Counted from the stretch's first letter, positions 8,253-17,349 are shown. The stretch is DNA of 64,000 bases from CAYPTB01 sp964413535 (GCA_964413535.1 CAYPTB010000034.1:11819-75818), one strand, 5' to 3'. Program-made: numbers and translations. The notes: generated by a model not told the origin, from the letters alone.

Positions 8253-9350
8253 TTGAGCGTCATCGCGGTCGTGGGAGCCCGCCCGAACTTCATGAAGGCC
8301 TGGCCCGTCGTGCGGTCCCTCGAGGCGCGGGGCGTCGAGGTCGCGCTCTGCCACACCGGCCAGCACTACGACGACCGCATGGCGGGGTCCTTCTTCCGGG
8401 AGCTCGGGATGCGCGCACCGGACGTCGACCTCGAGGTCGGATCCGGTAGCCACGCAGCGCAGACGGCTCTCGTCCTGCAACGCTTCGAGGAAGTGCTGCG
8501 CGCGCGGCGGGCCGAGCTCGTCATCGTCGTCGGAGACGTGAACTCCACGGCCGCGTGCGCATTGGCGGCCGTCAAGCTGCACGTCCCCGTTGCGCACGTC
8601 GAGGCCGGGCTGCGTTCGCGCGACCGGTCGATGCCCGAGGAGATCAACCGGCTCGTCACGGACGTCATCTCTTCCATGCTCTTCGTCACCGAGCCGTCGG
8701 GGGTGGCGAACCTGCGCGCGGAGGGGATCGCCGCCGAGCGCGTACACCATGTGGGCAACACGATGATCGACAGCCTGCTGCGCTCGCGCTCCGCGGCACT
8801 CGAGCGCCCCCTCCCCGCTGGAGCGCCAGAGCGCTTCGGCGTGCTCACGCTGCACAGGCCGTCGAACGTCGACGATCGTGCGACGCTGGCCGCGATCCTG
8901 GATGCCCTCGAGGACGTCTCGCGCGAGCTCCCGCTCGTCTGGCCCTTGCACCCGCGCGCCGAGAGGCGCCTCGTGGAGTTCGGCCTGCTCGAGCGCGTGC
9001 GTGCGTGCGAGACGCTCGTCGTCTCACCACCCTCGGGCTACCTCGACTTCCTCGGCGCGGTAGCGCGGGCGGCGCTCGTCCTCACCGACTCCGGCGGCAT
9101 CCAGGAGGAAGCGCTGGTGCTGAAGGTCCCCGTCGTCACCTTGCGCGAGAACACGGAGCGACCGATCACCGTCGATTGCGGAGGGAACTTGCTCGCAGGT
9201 TCGGACCCCGATCGGATCCGCGCTGCCGCCCGCGAGATGCTCACCCGCGATCGCAGCTCGTTCCGCGTCCCGCCCCTGTGGGACGGTCGCGCCGGCGAAC
9301 GCATCGCCGAGATCGTCGCGCGCGAGCTAGAGCGCGGGATCGCGCTCTAG
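8253..9350 (+). CDS. wecB: UDP-N-acetylglucosamine 2-epimerase (non-hydrolysing)
   Basis: A 365-residue protein that interconverts UDP-GlcNAc and UDP-ManNAc in the cytoplasm for surface polysaccharide synthesis. Family motifs run in order: VGARPNFMKAWPV at the N-terminus, HTGQHYD, GDVNSTAACALA, HVEAGLRSRDRSMPEEINR, LTLHRPSNVDD and LTDSGGIQEEA. I place the start at TTG 8253, because GAGGAAG lies 5 nt upstream and the family N-terminus begins just there. An upstream GTG at 8190 would add 21 residues unlike the family. It lies alone downstream of the two-component pair, with a hairpin over its stop codon. Confidence 0.93.
   Translation: MSVIAVVGARPNFMKAWPVVRSLEARGVEVALCHTGQHYDDRMAGSFFRELGMRAPDVDLEVGSGSHAAQTALVLQRFEEVLRARRAELVIVVGDVNSTAACALAAVKLHVPVAHVEAGLRSRDRSMPEEINRLVTDVISSMLFVTEPSGVANLRAEGIAAERVHHVGNTMIDSLLRSRSAALERPLPAGAPERFGVLTLHRPSNVDDRATLAAILDALEDVSRELPLVWPLHPRAERRLVEFGLLERVRACETLVVSPPSGYLDFLGAVARAALVLTDSGGIQEEALVLKVPVVTLRENTERPITVDCGGNLLAGSDPDRIRAAAREMLTRDRSSFRVPPLWDGRAGERIAEIVARELERGIAL
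9327..9350 (+). terminator. Hairpin spanning the wecB stop codon
   Basis: A perfect palindrome: CTAGAGCGCG (9327-9336), loop GGAT, CGCGCTCTAG (9341-9350). The right arm contains the wecB TAG stop. There is no T-run after it, so it may be a factor-assisted terminator or an RNA 3'-end stabiliser. Confidence 0.5.
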
Positions 9351-9473
9351 CGTCCCGAACCAGAAGTTCGCCAGAACGGGCGCGTCGAACGAAAGGCGCG
9401 CCGACGACGCAACTCAGATCGAGTTTCGGAGGAGGCTCGACACGGCCAGGGAGCTGCAGGTGGCTCGGGCTGC

Positions 9474-10070
9474 CTAGGTCGTGAGTTGACCGGCGAGCGC
9501 GCCGACGAGCAGACGCAGGGGGCGGAGCTGCGCGCCGAGCGCGACGTGGCGCAACGCGGGGACGTGCAAGAGGAGGGCGGGGAAGCCGAGCTCGCGACCG
9601 CGTAGGAGTGCGTAGTAGTAGACGCGCTCACAGACGAAGCCGCCCGCATCGTCGGAGATCTCGACCTGTTTCGCCCCGCCCTTTGCGAGGATTCCGGCGA
9701 GGGGTTCCAGCTCGAACTCGGTGAGGAGATCAGGGCCGTCGTGCGATGCCACCTCCGCGCCGTCGACGCCGAGGACGTCCGGGCGGCCGCGCTTCAGCGT
9801 CGTCGTCGCGCGCCGCTCCAACCGGAAGCCCTTGCCCTGCTTGTGGACGCCCAGCAGGAGGAGAGCGTCCGGCCGGCGTGGATGCAGGGCGTCGAGCGCG
9901 AGGTCGAGCTCCGCCAGCGCGCCGCGGAAGCTGACGGGCAGGATGCGCACCGAGAGCTCCACGCCCTTGGGTGGTTCGGTGTCGAGACGCTCCGCGAGCC
10001 GGCCGCTCGGGTTCTCCTCGACGTCTTCGTACGGGCCGAAGCCCGTCACGAGAATCAGCGGGTTCACCAT
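9474..10070 (-). CDS. pcp: Pyroglutamyl-peptidase I (peptidase C15)
   Basis: A 198-residue cytosolic cysteine peptidase, slightly shorter than the usual 205-220. It removes N-terminal pyroglutamate from peptides. The catalytic triad is visible at almost family-standard positions: E85 (GFRLERRA), C147 (SDDAGGFVCERVYY) and H169 (LLHVPALRH). The N-terminal ILVTGFGPYEDVEENPSG is the family signature, with Tyr where Phe is common. It starts with ATG at 10070, 18 nt after the coiled-coil lipoprotein gene, so the two may be co-transcribed. Confidence 0.88.
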   Translation of the reverse strand: MVNPLILVTGFGPYEDVEENPSGRLAERLDTEPPKGVELSVRILPVSFRGALAELDLALDALHPRRPDALLLLGVHKQGKGFRLERRATTTLKRGRPDVLGVDGAEVASHDGPDLLTEFELEPLAGILAKGGAKQVEISDDAGGFVCERVYYYALLRGRELGFPALLLHVPALRHVALGAQLRPLRLLVGALAGQLTT

Positions 10071-10088
10071 GGCCTTTCCAGAGAGGGG

Positions 10089-10526
10089 CTACTGGAACTG
10101 CTCGAGCGCTCGGGCGAGATCCTGCGCGAGCTCCGCGGTGGCGCGCTCGAGGTCGCGCTTGGCCGCCTCGAACTTCTCGCCGCCCTTCTCACCGAGGACC
10201 TCGAGCTTCGCGCCCAGGGCACGGCGTTTCTCCTCCAACTGAACGAGCGCGGCTTCGAGCTTCTCGCGCGCGACGCCCTCCGATTCCTCGAGCCTCTGCG
10301 CGAGCTCGGAGAGGTGTTGGTCCACCCCCGAGAGCCGATCGCGCAGCGCGTCGGCGAGTTCCTCGGCTTTGCTCTTCGCTGCCGAACCGAGGTCGTCGAG
10401 CGTTTCCGTGAGCGCCGGCGCCTGCTCGGAGCCGCTCCGCGGCTCGGCAGCGTTCACCGCCGAGGGATCGTCGGAGCAGGCGACGGCGAGGGAGAGAACG
10501 AGAACGAGGAACCGGGGATGCTTCAT
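10089..10526 (-). CDS. Small coiled-coil lipoprotein
   Basis: A 145-residue protein of unknown function. The start is the ATG at 10526, giving a lipoprotein signal with lipobox LAVAC (C17). An in-frame ATG at 10553 would put nine extra residues before the signal and is less likely. After a short linker, residues about 40-145 are rich in Ala, Glu, Leu and Arg with heptad-like spacing, consistent with one long coiled coil in the periplasm. There is no catalytic motif. It precedes pcp on the same strand; a functional link is not evident. Confidence 0.75.
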   Translation of the reverse strand: MKHPRFLVLVLSLAVACSDDPSAVNAAEPRSGSEQAPALTETLDDLGSAAKSKAEELADALRDRLSGVDQHLSELAQRLEESEGVAREKLEAALVQLEEKRRALGAKLEVLGEKGGEKFEAAKRDLERATAELAQDLARALEQFQ

Positions 10527-10614
10527 GGTGGGAGGCCTGCGAGGCCCGCGCATGGGCTGCGTCCGCCTGGGGTGAGGGGTCGCTCGAGATCATAACCGAG
10601 CCCCCGTGAGTCGC

Positions 10615-11667
10615 TCAGCTCGCGCGCGGTGAACTCGCTTTCACACGCGGAGAGCGGCTCTGCCCCTCGACTTCGCGCGCTTCGTGCTCGCGCCACGCGG
10701 CCGCGAGCTGGTTCCGCTGCATCGTCCACAGCTCGCGCTGGACCATGTGGCCTTGCTTCAGCACGACGCCCAGCACGAACAGCATGTTCGCGACGACGAC
10801 CAGCAGCAACGCGAGCAAGGCCGTGTAGGCTGCGGTCTCGCCCTGTACGTAGAACACGACCGCGAAGATGCCGGCAAGCAGGCCGAGGAGGCCGAAGCCG
10901 AAGCTCATCCCCCACACGTAACGCACCGGGTTCGCGAACAGGCTGAAGAGCGAGTGCGAGACGATCAATCGGTTCACGCGCGAGGAGCTCTTGCGCACCG
11001 CCTTGCCGCCCGTCCGCTCGCGCCGCTTGAACTCGCGCCACGCCAGCACGGCCGGGATCTCGTGCACCCGCAGCCCGAAGGCGTTCGCCTTGAGGATCAC
11101 CTCGAGGTGGAACTCCTTCCCGTCCTCGCACAGCGGCATCGCCTGCACGACCGGTCTCCGGTAGGCGCGCGTCATCCCCGTGTTCATCGTCGCCGCGCCC
11201 GACATGCAGGCGCGAATGATCTTGTTGCCGATGCGCGAGAGCCACACTCGCTTCGCCGGTACGTTCTCGTAGCGTCCACCAGGGAGATGCGGGCTCGCCA
11301 CGACGATGTCCGCGTCGGGGTGCTCGTCGAGCGCCGCGACGAGCCGATGCACGATGTCGTCGCCCCAGGAGAGGTCGATCTCCGTCGTGACGACGACGTC
11401 GCCTCGCGCTGCGGCGATCCCCGTCCGCAGTGCATGCCCGCGCCCGCGATTGTGAGCGTAGCCCAGGAGCACGAGCCGCGGATGGCGCGCCGCGATCGGC
11501 GCCACGAGCTCCGCCGACCCGTCCGTCGAGCCGTCGTTCACGACGATGAGCTCCCACTCGCCCTCCAGCGTCGCCAGCGCCGACAGCAGATGCTCGACCG
11601 TCGTCTCGATGATCTCCGCTTCGTTGTAGAAGGGACAGACGACCGAGACCTTCAACGGGAGGTTCAT
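10615..11667 (-). CDS. GT2 family glycosyltransferase with C-terminal membrane helices
   Basis: A 350-residue protein. The N-terminal GT-A domain has VSVVCPFYNEAEII, the nucleotide-binding VVNDGSTDGS and a metal-site region TTEIDLSWGDD, as in polyprenyl-phosphate glycosyltransferases (DPM1/GtrB type). Two hydrophobic helices follow at about 253-275 and 283-305, with a basic cytoplasmic tail. The likely reaction is transfer of a sugar from a nucleotide sugar to a polyprenyl phosphate at the inner membrane. No flippase or GT-C partner is adjacent, although two GT-C-like proteins occur at 30-34 kb. Confidence 0.85.
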   Translation of the reverse strand: MNLPLKVSVVCPFYNEAEIIETTVEHLLSALATLEGEWELIVVNDGSTDGSAELVAPIAARHPRLVLLGYAHNRGRGHALRTGIAAARGDVVVTTEIDLSWGDDIVHRLVAALDEHPDADIVVASPHLPGGRYENVPAKRVWLSRIGNKIIRACMSGAATMNTGMTRAYRRPVVQAMPLCEDGKEFHLEVILKANAFGLRVHEIPAVLAWREFKRRERTGGKAVRKSSSRVNRLIVSHSLFSLFANPVRYVWGMSFGFGLLGLLAGIFAVVFYVQGETAAYTALLALLLVVVANMLFVLGVVLKQGHMVQRELWTMQRNQLAAAWREHEAREVEGQSRSPRVKASSPRAS

Positions 11668-11862
11668 GGCGGTGGAAGCGTTCTTCGGCAGGATCGACGG
11701 CGGGCCGAAGCCGCGTCCGCTGGGAGGGTCGCTCCGGCCGCGTGGACGCCGCTTTCAGGCTAGCGGGAAGCGGGTGCAAGTTCCCGACTTCCCCGGCCAC
11801 TTCCGACCGAGAGGCCAGGAGCGAACGCGCGCGGCTTCGGACGACTCGCTACGCTGGTCGCC

Positions 11863-12147
11863 ATGTCCTTGATGGAGTTCCTCGTCCTGCTCCTCGTCGC
11901 CGGTGTCTGCGGGTCGATCGGTCAGACGCTCGCGGGGTTCTCGCGCGGCGGATGTCTCGTTTCGATCGCCGTCGGTTTCATCGGCGCCCTGCTCGGTGCC
12001 TGGCTCGCGCGGAAGCTCGGGATGCCCGAGCTCTTCGAGCTGGAAGTCGGCGACTCGTCCTTCCCGATCGTTTGGTCGATCATCGGGTCGTCGCTCTTCG
12101 TCGCGGTCATCGGACTGGTGACTCGCGAACGCACGAAGCGGAAATGA
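11863..12147 (+). CDS. GlsB/YeaQ/YmgE family membrane protein
   Basis: A 94-residue protein made almost entirely of three membrane helices with the Gly-rich pattern of the transglycosylase-associated (YeaQ/YmgE) family: VAGVCGSIGQTLAGF, VGFIGALLGAWLARKLGM and a last helix ending in the basic tail TRERTKRK. Members are linked to stress responses, but the molecular role is unknown. It is a single gene, divergent from the GT2 gene. Family length is normally 80-95 residues. Confidence 0.85.
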   Translation: MSLMEFLVLLLVAGVCGSIGQTLAGFSRGGCLVSIAVGFIGALLGAWLARKLGMPELFELEVGDSSFPIVWSIIGSSLFVAVIGLVTRERTKRK

Positions 12148-12464
12148 ACGAGTGTCGTCCTCGCCGCGACGGCGCGCACCGGGGAGCACCGCATTTCGAA
12201 ACGCGTTCGCCGGAGCCCTGCGGAGTGGGTCGCGACCGACCCGCGTTCCGAGCGGATTGAACAATCTACTCGTCGCGCTGCGTCTCGCCCGAGCTCGTCC
12301 CCTTCGCCGGTGCGCACACGGGCTCGACTCGGCCCGGGCAGGCAGGAACGAGGGCTACGAGACGGATCTGTCGGCGCACTCCTCCCGGGGGCACGCGACT
12401 TGTTCTCGGCCTCGGGCTCTCGGACGAGCCGCAACGGAAGGACGACCTCCTGAGGTCGCACGAC
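12148..12464. other. Intergenic stretch with possible RBS hairpin
   Basis: About 317 bp with no supportable gene. Near the end is a small palindrome CGACCT-CCTG-AGGTCG (12443-12458). Its right arm includes GAGG, the probable ribosome-binding site of the C39-like lipoprotein gene that starts at 12465, so it could fold the site away. No promoter hexamers are convincing. Confidence 0.35.
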
Positions 12465-13061
12465 ATGAGCCCCAGGCAGCTTTGGATCCTCGTGCTCCTC
12501 GCCCTCGCGAGTTGTCAGCACCTGCGAACGGGGACGACCCTGGCGGCGGGAGATCTCTCCGACAGCGCGGTCGTCCTCCCCGTGTCGATCGTGTCGCAGG
12601 ACGAACTCTTCGAGTGCGGCCTGGCGTCCGTATCGGCCTTGACTCTCTTCCACGGCGTCGTGATCCCGACGGAAGGCCGCACGCGCCTGACCGAGATCGC
12701 TGAGCGGGAAGAGGGAATCTCGGGCGCGGAACTGCGCGACACGCTCGAAGCGCTCGGATTGGAGGTCTTCCTCTTCGAGGGCAGGCTCGACGATTCGGTC
12801 GCAGGAGCGTTCCACCACCTCGACCGCGGCCGACCGCTCCTCGTGATGATCCCCGGCGGCGGGCGCTCGTTGCACTACTGCCTCCTGACCGGCTACGACC
12901 CCGCGAACGAGACCGTGATCCTCTTGGATCCGAGCAGGGGGAACCTGGTGTTGCCCCAGAAGCTGTTCGACGACCTGTGGGAAGACGCCGGACGCTTCAC
13001 GCTTCTCGCCATCCCCCCGACACCCGCGGACCAACAGAAAGAGCAGGGAAACCAAGCATGA
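12465..13061 (+). CDS. C39-like cysteine peptidase lipoprotein
   Basis: A 198-residue lipoprotein (lipobox LALASC, C17). Residues 40-190 form a papain-like C39-type domain with the oxyanion-hole Gln and catalytic Cys in SQDELFECGLASVSAL (Q45, C51), catalytic H137 in SLHYCLLTGYD and D155 in VILLDPSRG. All active residues are present. C39 enzymes cut double-glycine leaders, but this one lacks the ABC transporter and is attached to an envelope membrane. The gene overlaps the next one by ATGA. The pair resembles the PA2778/PA2779-type arrangement of a C39-like lipoprotein with a small tail-anchored partner, whose substrate is unknown. Confidence 0.75.
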   Translation: MSPRQLWILVLLALASCQHLRTGTTLAAGDLSDSAVVLPVSIVSQDELFECGLASVSALTLFHGVVIPTEGRTRLTEIAEREEGISGAELRDTLEALGLEVFLFEGRLDDSVAGAFHHLDRGRPLLVMIPGGGRSLHYCLLTGYDPANETVILLDPSRGNLVLPQKLFDDLWEDAGRFTLLAIPPTPADQQKEQGNQA

Positions 13062-13378
13062 ACTCGATTTGCACGTCCATTCTCCTCTCGACAGGGCTCC
13101 TCGTAACGGGAGTGAGCGCTGGCCTCGAGATTCGGCACGTACCCCTCGAGCGCCACGAGCGCACCGAACTGCGCAGCCGCGAGAGCGAGACCCTCGTCCT
13201 GCGACGCGCCGGAAGCACGAAGGGCACCCTCGACCAGAACGAGCGGACCGAACTGCGGCGCCTCGAGCAGCAGAGCAACGAGCTCGAATCCAAGCGGGCG
13301 GGAGAGTTCTCGAACAACACGCTCCTCACGATCCTCGTGATCATCGGGATCGTCGCGCTCGTCCTCATCATCGCCTGA
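13058..13378 (+). CDS. Small secreted, C-terminally membrane-anchored protein
   Basis: A 106-residue protein. The start is ATG 13058, overlapping the stop of the C39-like gene (ATGA). It has an N-terminal signal sequence (about 1-22), then about 60 residues crowded with Arg, Glu and Leu and likely helical, and a final hydrophobic helix (about 86-105) ending at the C-terminus. The family is not recognised. Coupling to the C39-like gene suggests that it is the peptidase's partner or substrate in the envelope. It lacks a Gly-Gly leader site, so it is not an obvious classical C39 substrate. Confidence 0.7.
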   Translation: MNSICTSILLSTGLLVTGVSAGLEIRHVPLERHERTELRSRESETLVLRRAGSTKGTLDQNERTELRRLEQQSNELESKRAGEFSNNTLLTILVIIGIVALVLIIA

Positions 13379-13499
13379 TCGAGATTCGCGGGCCGATCGG
13401 GCTCCATCGCGACCAAACGGTCGCCTCGGGTACTGGTCCAGCACTCTTCCGCGGTCGCCTGTAGCATGGCGGGCGGCCGAGGGTTGGCCGACCGACTCC

Positions 13500-15383
13500 A
13501 TGCGCAAGCGGATCCTGTGGGCCGTCCTCGCGGCGGTCGTGCTCGTGCTGCTGTGCCTGTTCTGGATCGGGAGGATCGCTCCCGAGCGCGAGGGGACTAC
13601 CGTCGACCCGGTGGCGAACGCTCCTCGGGACGAGCCGCGGAACGAGGTCCCCGCGCCCCCGCAGGAGTTCGCCCAGCTCGTCGCCGACGAGGCGCCGGAT
13701 CCCCCCGCTATCGAGCACCGCGCGCCGAAGGAACGCGGGGATGCGCCCGCCGTTCCCGCCGTCGGTCGCGGCAGCGGTCCCTACCGGTTCACCCTCGACG
13801 TCACGGTCGTGGACGGCTTCGATCACCCGCTGGTCGGCGCCGTCGTGTACCTCGCGCCTCGGCTGCACCGGCTCGACGTCGCAGGCGTGACGGATCCTGC
13901 GGGGCGGCTCGCGCTCGTCTGGCACGGACACCTGCCGGACATGGACACCACCGTGGCCGTCGCCGGACCTGCCGGCTCGTGGTCGGGCCTCGTGCGCGTG
14001 CAATCGACCGCCGACGTGCCCCTCGCACTGCGTCTGCAGTTGCCCACCGAGAAGCGCTTCGAGGACCCCGCGGAGATCGAGCGACGGCTCCTGAACCGGT
14101 TCCATCGACCGGAGCTCGAACGCGAGAGCCCGTTGAACGACGAGCGCGGTGACCGCGCCGCTGGCGGCAGGTTGCCCGTCGCCCTGGAGCGGGCGCCTGC
14201 ACTCTCGAGGGCCGGGGGCGAATGGCTCTTCGTCTCCGACCCCGCGGGCAGCGCGGAGGCCGCACTCGAGGAATTCCTCGCGAGCTGGCGCGAGCTGTTG
14301 CGTCATCGCGAGCTCGGCGGCATCACGCCCGTGTCCTCGACGCAGGGCGACGGCGCGCGCGTCGTGGGCTCGGTGCTCGACGTGCTCGGACGTCCGGCCG
14401 TCGGCGCTCTCCTCGCGATCGGCGAGGATCCGGCGTTCGGTCAGCACGGGACGTACACCGACGACGCGGGACGGTACGTGCTCGACGACGTGCGGCCCGG
14501 GACGTGGTACGTGCGGGCGGGAGGGGGCGAGCACGGCCGCGCGAGTACCTTCGGATCCGTGTTCGCCGGCGAAACGGTCGGGTGGGACTTCGCGCTCGAA
14601 CCGGGTTCCGAAGTGGCCGGCGAGCTGCTCGATGCCCAAAGCGCGCCGCTCGCCGACGCGTGGATCGAGCTCGTGGGAGAGGAGCCGGGATCCTCTTGGA
14701 ACGATTTCGCGCGCACCGACGAGAACGGGCGTTTCGTGTTCCACGACGTCGGAGACGGAGCGCGCGAGCTGCGCGTGCATCCGCGGCTGCCCGTGCGGAC
14801 CGGGACGGCGCCGCCGAACCACCTCCCGTCCTTCGCGGTCACCGTCGACGTCGAGTCGCGGTTCGCCGCCTTGCGTGACCCCGGTCTCGCCACCGGTCAG
14901 CTCCTCATGCGCTTCCCGGAGGGCGAGAGGACGGACGACGACCAGGACGTCGTCGAAGCGCGCGTGTGGCAGCTCGAGACGCGACGCGGCGTCTTCGCCC
15001 TTCCGTCCAGGGGCCGTGCTCAGCTCTTCCTCCCGCCCGGCGCCTACCTGGTCGAGCTCGGTAGCGCCCGGCGCGGTTGGACGGAGCGACGGGTCCAGCT
15101 CGCAGCCGGCGAGTCGCAGAAGGTCGATCTGCACCTTCCCGCGGGCGGCAGCGTGGCGTGGATCGACGAGCGAGCGAAGAAGACGCTCGACTACCGCCTG
15201 ATCGAGCTGCGCGACGACGTGAACAGCCTCGTCGCTACTTTCTCCGATCGCCTCCCGCAGCACTTCGCGCTCCCCGCGGGTCAGTACGAGCTCCAGGCCG
15301 TCGAGAACGGTGTCGCCGCGCACGCGATCCCGTTCCCCGTCGAGGATGGCCGCGAGACGGTGGTGACGCTCGTGACGCAATGA
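13500..15383 (+). CDS. Membrane-anchored carboxypeptidase-regulatory-like repeat protein
   Basis: A 627-residue protein. An N-terminal membrane helix (about 5-24) acts as anchor, followed by a Pro/Glu-rich linker to about residue 90. The rest is a chain of beta-sandwich (carboxypeptidase regulatory-like) units with recurring patterns such as GSVLDVLGRPAVGALLAI, TDDAGRYVLDDVRPG and TDENGRFVFHDVGDG. No catalytic motif is present. The protein probably stands in the periplasm or on the surface as a binding or structural protein. It belongs to the same architecture as the proteins at 52396-54648 and 60853-63267. The gene stands alone, convergent with the asparagine synthase gene. Confidence 0.75.
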   Translation: MRKRILWAVLAAVVLVLLCLFWIGRIAPEREGTTVDPVANAPRDEPRNEVPAPPQEFAQLVADEAPDPPAIEHRAPKERGDAPAVPAVGRGSGPYRFTLDVTVVDGFDHPLVGAVVYLAPRLHRLDVAGVTDPAGRLALVWHGHLPDMDTTVAVAGPAGSWSGLVRVQSTADVPLALRLQLPTEKRFEDPAEIERRLLNRFHRPELERESPLNDERGDRAAGGRLPVALERAPALSRAGGEWLFVSDPAGSAEAALEEFLASWRELLRHRELGGITPVSSTQGDGARVVGSVLDVLGRPAVGALLAIGEDPAFGQHGTYTDDAGRYVLDDVRPGTWYVRAGGGEHGRASTFGSVFAGETVGWDFALEPGSEVAGELLDAQSAPLADAWIELVGEEPGSSWNDFARTDENGRFVFHDVGDGARELRVHPRLPVRTGTAPPNHLPSFAVTVDVESRFAALRDPGLATGQLLMRFPEGERTDDDQDVVEARVWQLETRRGVFALPSRGRAQLFLPPGAYLVELGSARRGWTERRVQLAAGESQKVDLHLPAGGSVAWIDERAKKTLDYRLIELRDDVNSLVATFSDRLPQHFALPAGQYELQAVENGVAAHAIPFPVEDGRETVVTLVTQ

Positions 15384-15411
15384 GGCGCGCGAGAGCGCTT
15401 CGCAGCGCGCC
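15384..15411. terminator. Hairpin between convergent genes
   Basis: Arms GGCGCGC (15384-15390) and GCGCGCC (15405-15411) lie directly after the stop of the regulatory-like gene and just before the stop of the convergent asparagine synthase gene. There is no T-run. It could serve both directions. Confidence 0.4.
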
Positions 15412-15420
15412 GCTCGCGGC

Positions 15421-17349
15421 TCAGCCCGGCTCGCCCCGGCGATCGACGAACGCCTGGAACCACAGCTCGAGCGTCATCAGGCTGAAGACCTGCTTCGCGT
15501 AGAGGAACTCGCCGCCCGCGACGGAGTCGCGCAGCTTCGCGACGGCTTCCGGGCGAAACAGGCCCCGTGCGCGCACGCGTTCTTCGGAGAGCGTGCCGTC
15601 GACGAGCTCCTGGAAGACCGGCGCCGACGCGTAGCGCTCGATCGGGTTGTAGAAGGGCTGCTTCCGGCCGCGCGCGACGAGCGCGATCTCCGGCGGCAGG
15701 AGGCGCTCGGCGTAACGGCGCACGATCCACTTGCCGACGCCGCCGCGCAGCTTCATGCGCGGCGGCAGGCGCAGGCCGTACTCGACGAGCTCGTGGTCGA
15801 GGAACGGCACGCGGCCCTCGATCGCACTCGCCATCGACAGCTTGTCCTGCTTCGTGAGGATGTCATCGGAGAGCCAGTGCTCGAACTGCAGGTGGAGCAC
15901 GCGGTTCAGGAACGGCGCGCGCGGATCCTGGGCGAGCCACGACGCGGGATGCCCAGCGCTCCCGTCGAGCTCGGCACGGAACTCCGGCGCGTACAGCTCG
16001 TCGGTGTCGCGGCGATCGAAGAGCGAGATCAGGTGGCGGTACGCGTCGGGGAGTGCTCGAGGCGCGAGCAACCCGAGGTAGTCGACCACCTTCTGCTTGC
16101 CGCGCCGGCCGAGCGCCGCGGGATAGTGGAAGGCGAGGTTGATAACGCTCGCCGGCGTCGCCGCCACAACGGAAGCGAGCAGCGCGCGGCGCAGCGCGCT
16201 GGGAACGAAGCTCGCGAGCCGACGGCCCTGCACCAGCACCTTGTGGAACAGGTAGCCGCCGAAGACCTCGTCCGCACCCTCGCCGGTCAGGACGACCGTC
16301 ACTTCCTTCTTCGCCTCGCGCGCGAGCTGGTACATCGGGATGACGATCGGGTCGCCCACCGGCTCGTCCAGGTGCCAGACGAGCTTCGGCATGAGCTCGA
16401 CGTCCTCGACGCGGCAGCGGATCTCCGTGTGCACGCAGCCGAGCGCGGCCGCAGTCCTCGCCGCGGTCTCGAGCTCGTCGTGGCGATAGTCGAACCCGAC
16501 CGTGAACGTGCGCACGGGGTGCGTGACCTGCCGCGCGATCGCGGCGACGATCGTGGTCGAGTCGAGCCCGCCCGAGAGGTAGGCCCCGACCGGCACCTCG
16601 GACACGAGCCGCCGGCGGATGCTCGCCTCGAAGCGCTCGGCGAAGCCGTCGAGGAGCTCTTCGTCGCTGCCCTCGAGCGGCTCGAGGCACAGCTCCGGCG
16701 CCCAGTAGCGCTGCAGCCGGAGCTTCCCGTTCTCGAACAACGCGAAGTGCGCCGCGGGGAGCTTCTTCACCTCGCGGAACATCCCGCCCGGGCCGGGGAC
16801 GTAGCGCAGCGCGAGGTAGTCGTGCACGCCCTTGGGATCGAGCGTCGGCTGGAAGCCGCGCCAGCGCATGAGCGCCTTCATCTCGGAGGCGAAGACGAGC
16901 CGGCCGCCGTTCTCGACAAAGTACAGGGGCTTGATCCCGATCCGGTCGCGCGCGAGCAGGAGCCGCCGCTCGTTCTCGTCCCACAGCGCGATGGCGAACA
17001 TGCCGTTGATGCGCCGCATGAACGTCGGGCCGTGTTCCTCGTACAGGTGCAGCACGAGCTCCGAGTCCGAGCTCGTCTTGAACGCGTGCCCCTTCGCCCG
17101 CAGCTCCTCGCGCAGCGCCACGTGGTCGTAGATCTCGCCGTTCACGATCGCGACGAGCGACCCGTCCTCGTTCGTGAGCGGCTGGTGCCCGCCCGCCACG
17201 TCGATGATGGAGAGCCGTCGGTGCCCGAGACCGATGCCGGGCGCGCGGAAGTAGCCCTCGTCGTCGGGCCCGCGGTGCACCAGCGCCGCCGTCATGCGCT
17301 CGAGCAGCCCTTCTTCGTCGAAGCCGACGTAACCAGCGAGTCCGCACAT
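15421..17349 (-). CDS. asnB: Asparagine synthase (glutamine-hydrolysing)
   Basis: A 642-residue class-II amidotransferase. C2 of MCGLAGYVG is the glutaminase nucleophile once Met is removed. HRGPDDEG, LGHRRLSIID and IVNGEIYD complete the glutaminase half (1-210). The synthetase half has the PP-loop SGGLDST (259-265), GEGADEVFGGY and DKLSMASAIEGRVPFLDHELV. The start is ATG 17349; reading further upstream gives no family sequence. Proteins of this type either make asparagine or amidate sugars and peptides in exopolysaccharide clusters. The neighbourhood of glycan genes leaves the second option open. Confidence 0.9.
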   Translation of the reverse strand: MCGLAGYVGFDEEGLLERMTAALVHRGPDDEGYFRAPGIGLGHRRLSIIDVAGGHQPLTNEDGSLVAIVNGEIYDHVALREELRAKGHAFKTSSDSELVLHLYEEHGPTFMRRINGMFAIALWDENERRLLLARDRIGIKPLYFVENGGRLVFASEMKALMRWRGFQPTLDPKGVHDYLALRYVPGPGGMFREVKKLPAAHFALFENGKLRLQRYWAPELCLEPLEGSDEELLDGFAERFEASIRRRLVSEVPVGAYLSGGLDSTTIVAAIARQVTHPVRTFTVGFDYRHDELETAARTAAALGCVHTEIRCRVEDVELMPKLVWHLDEPVGDPIVIPMYQLAREAKKEVTVVLTGEGADEVFGGYLFHKVLVQGRRLASFVPSALRRALLASVVAATPASVINLAFHYPAALGRRGKQKVVDYLGLLAPRALPDAYRHLISLFDRRDTDELYAPEFRAELDGSAGHPASWLAQDPRAPFLNRVLHLQFEHWLSDDILTKQDKLSMASAIEGRVPFLDHELVEYGLRLPPRMKLRGGVGKWIVRRYAERLLPPEIALVARGRKQPFYNPIERYASAPVFQELVDGTLSEERVRARGLFRPEAVAKLRDSVAGGEFLYAKQVFSLMTLELWFQAFVDRRGEPG

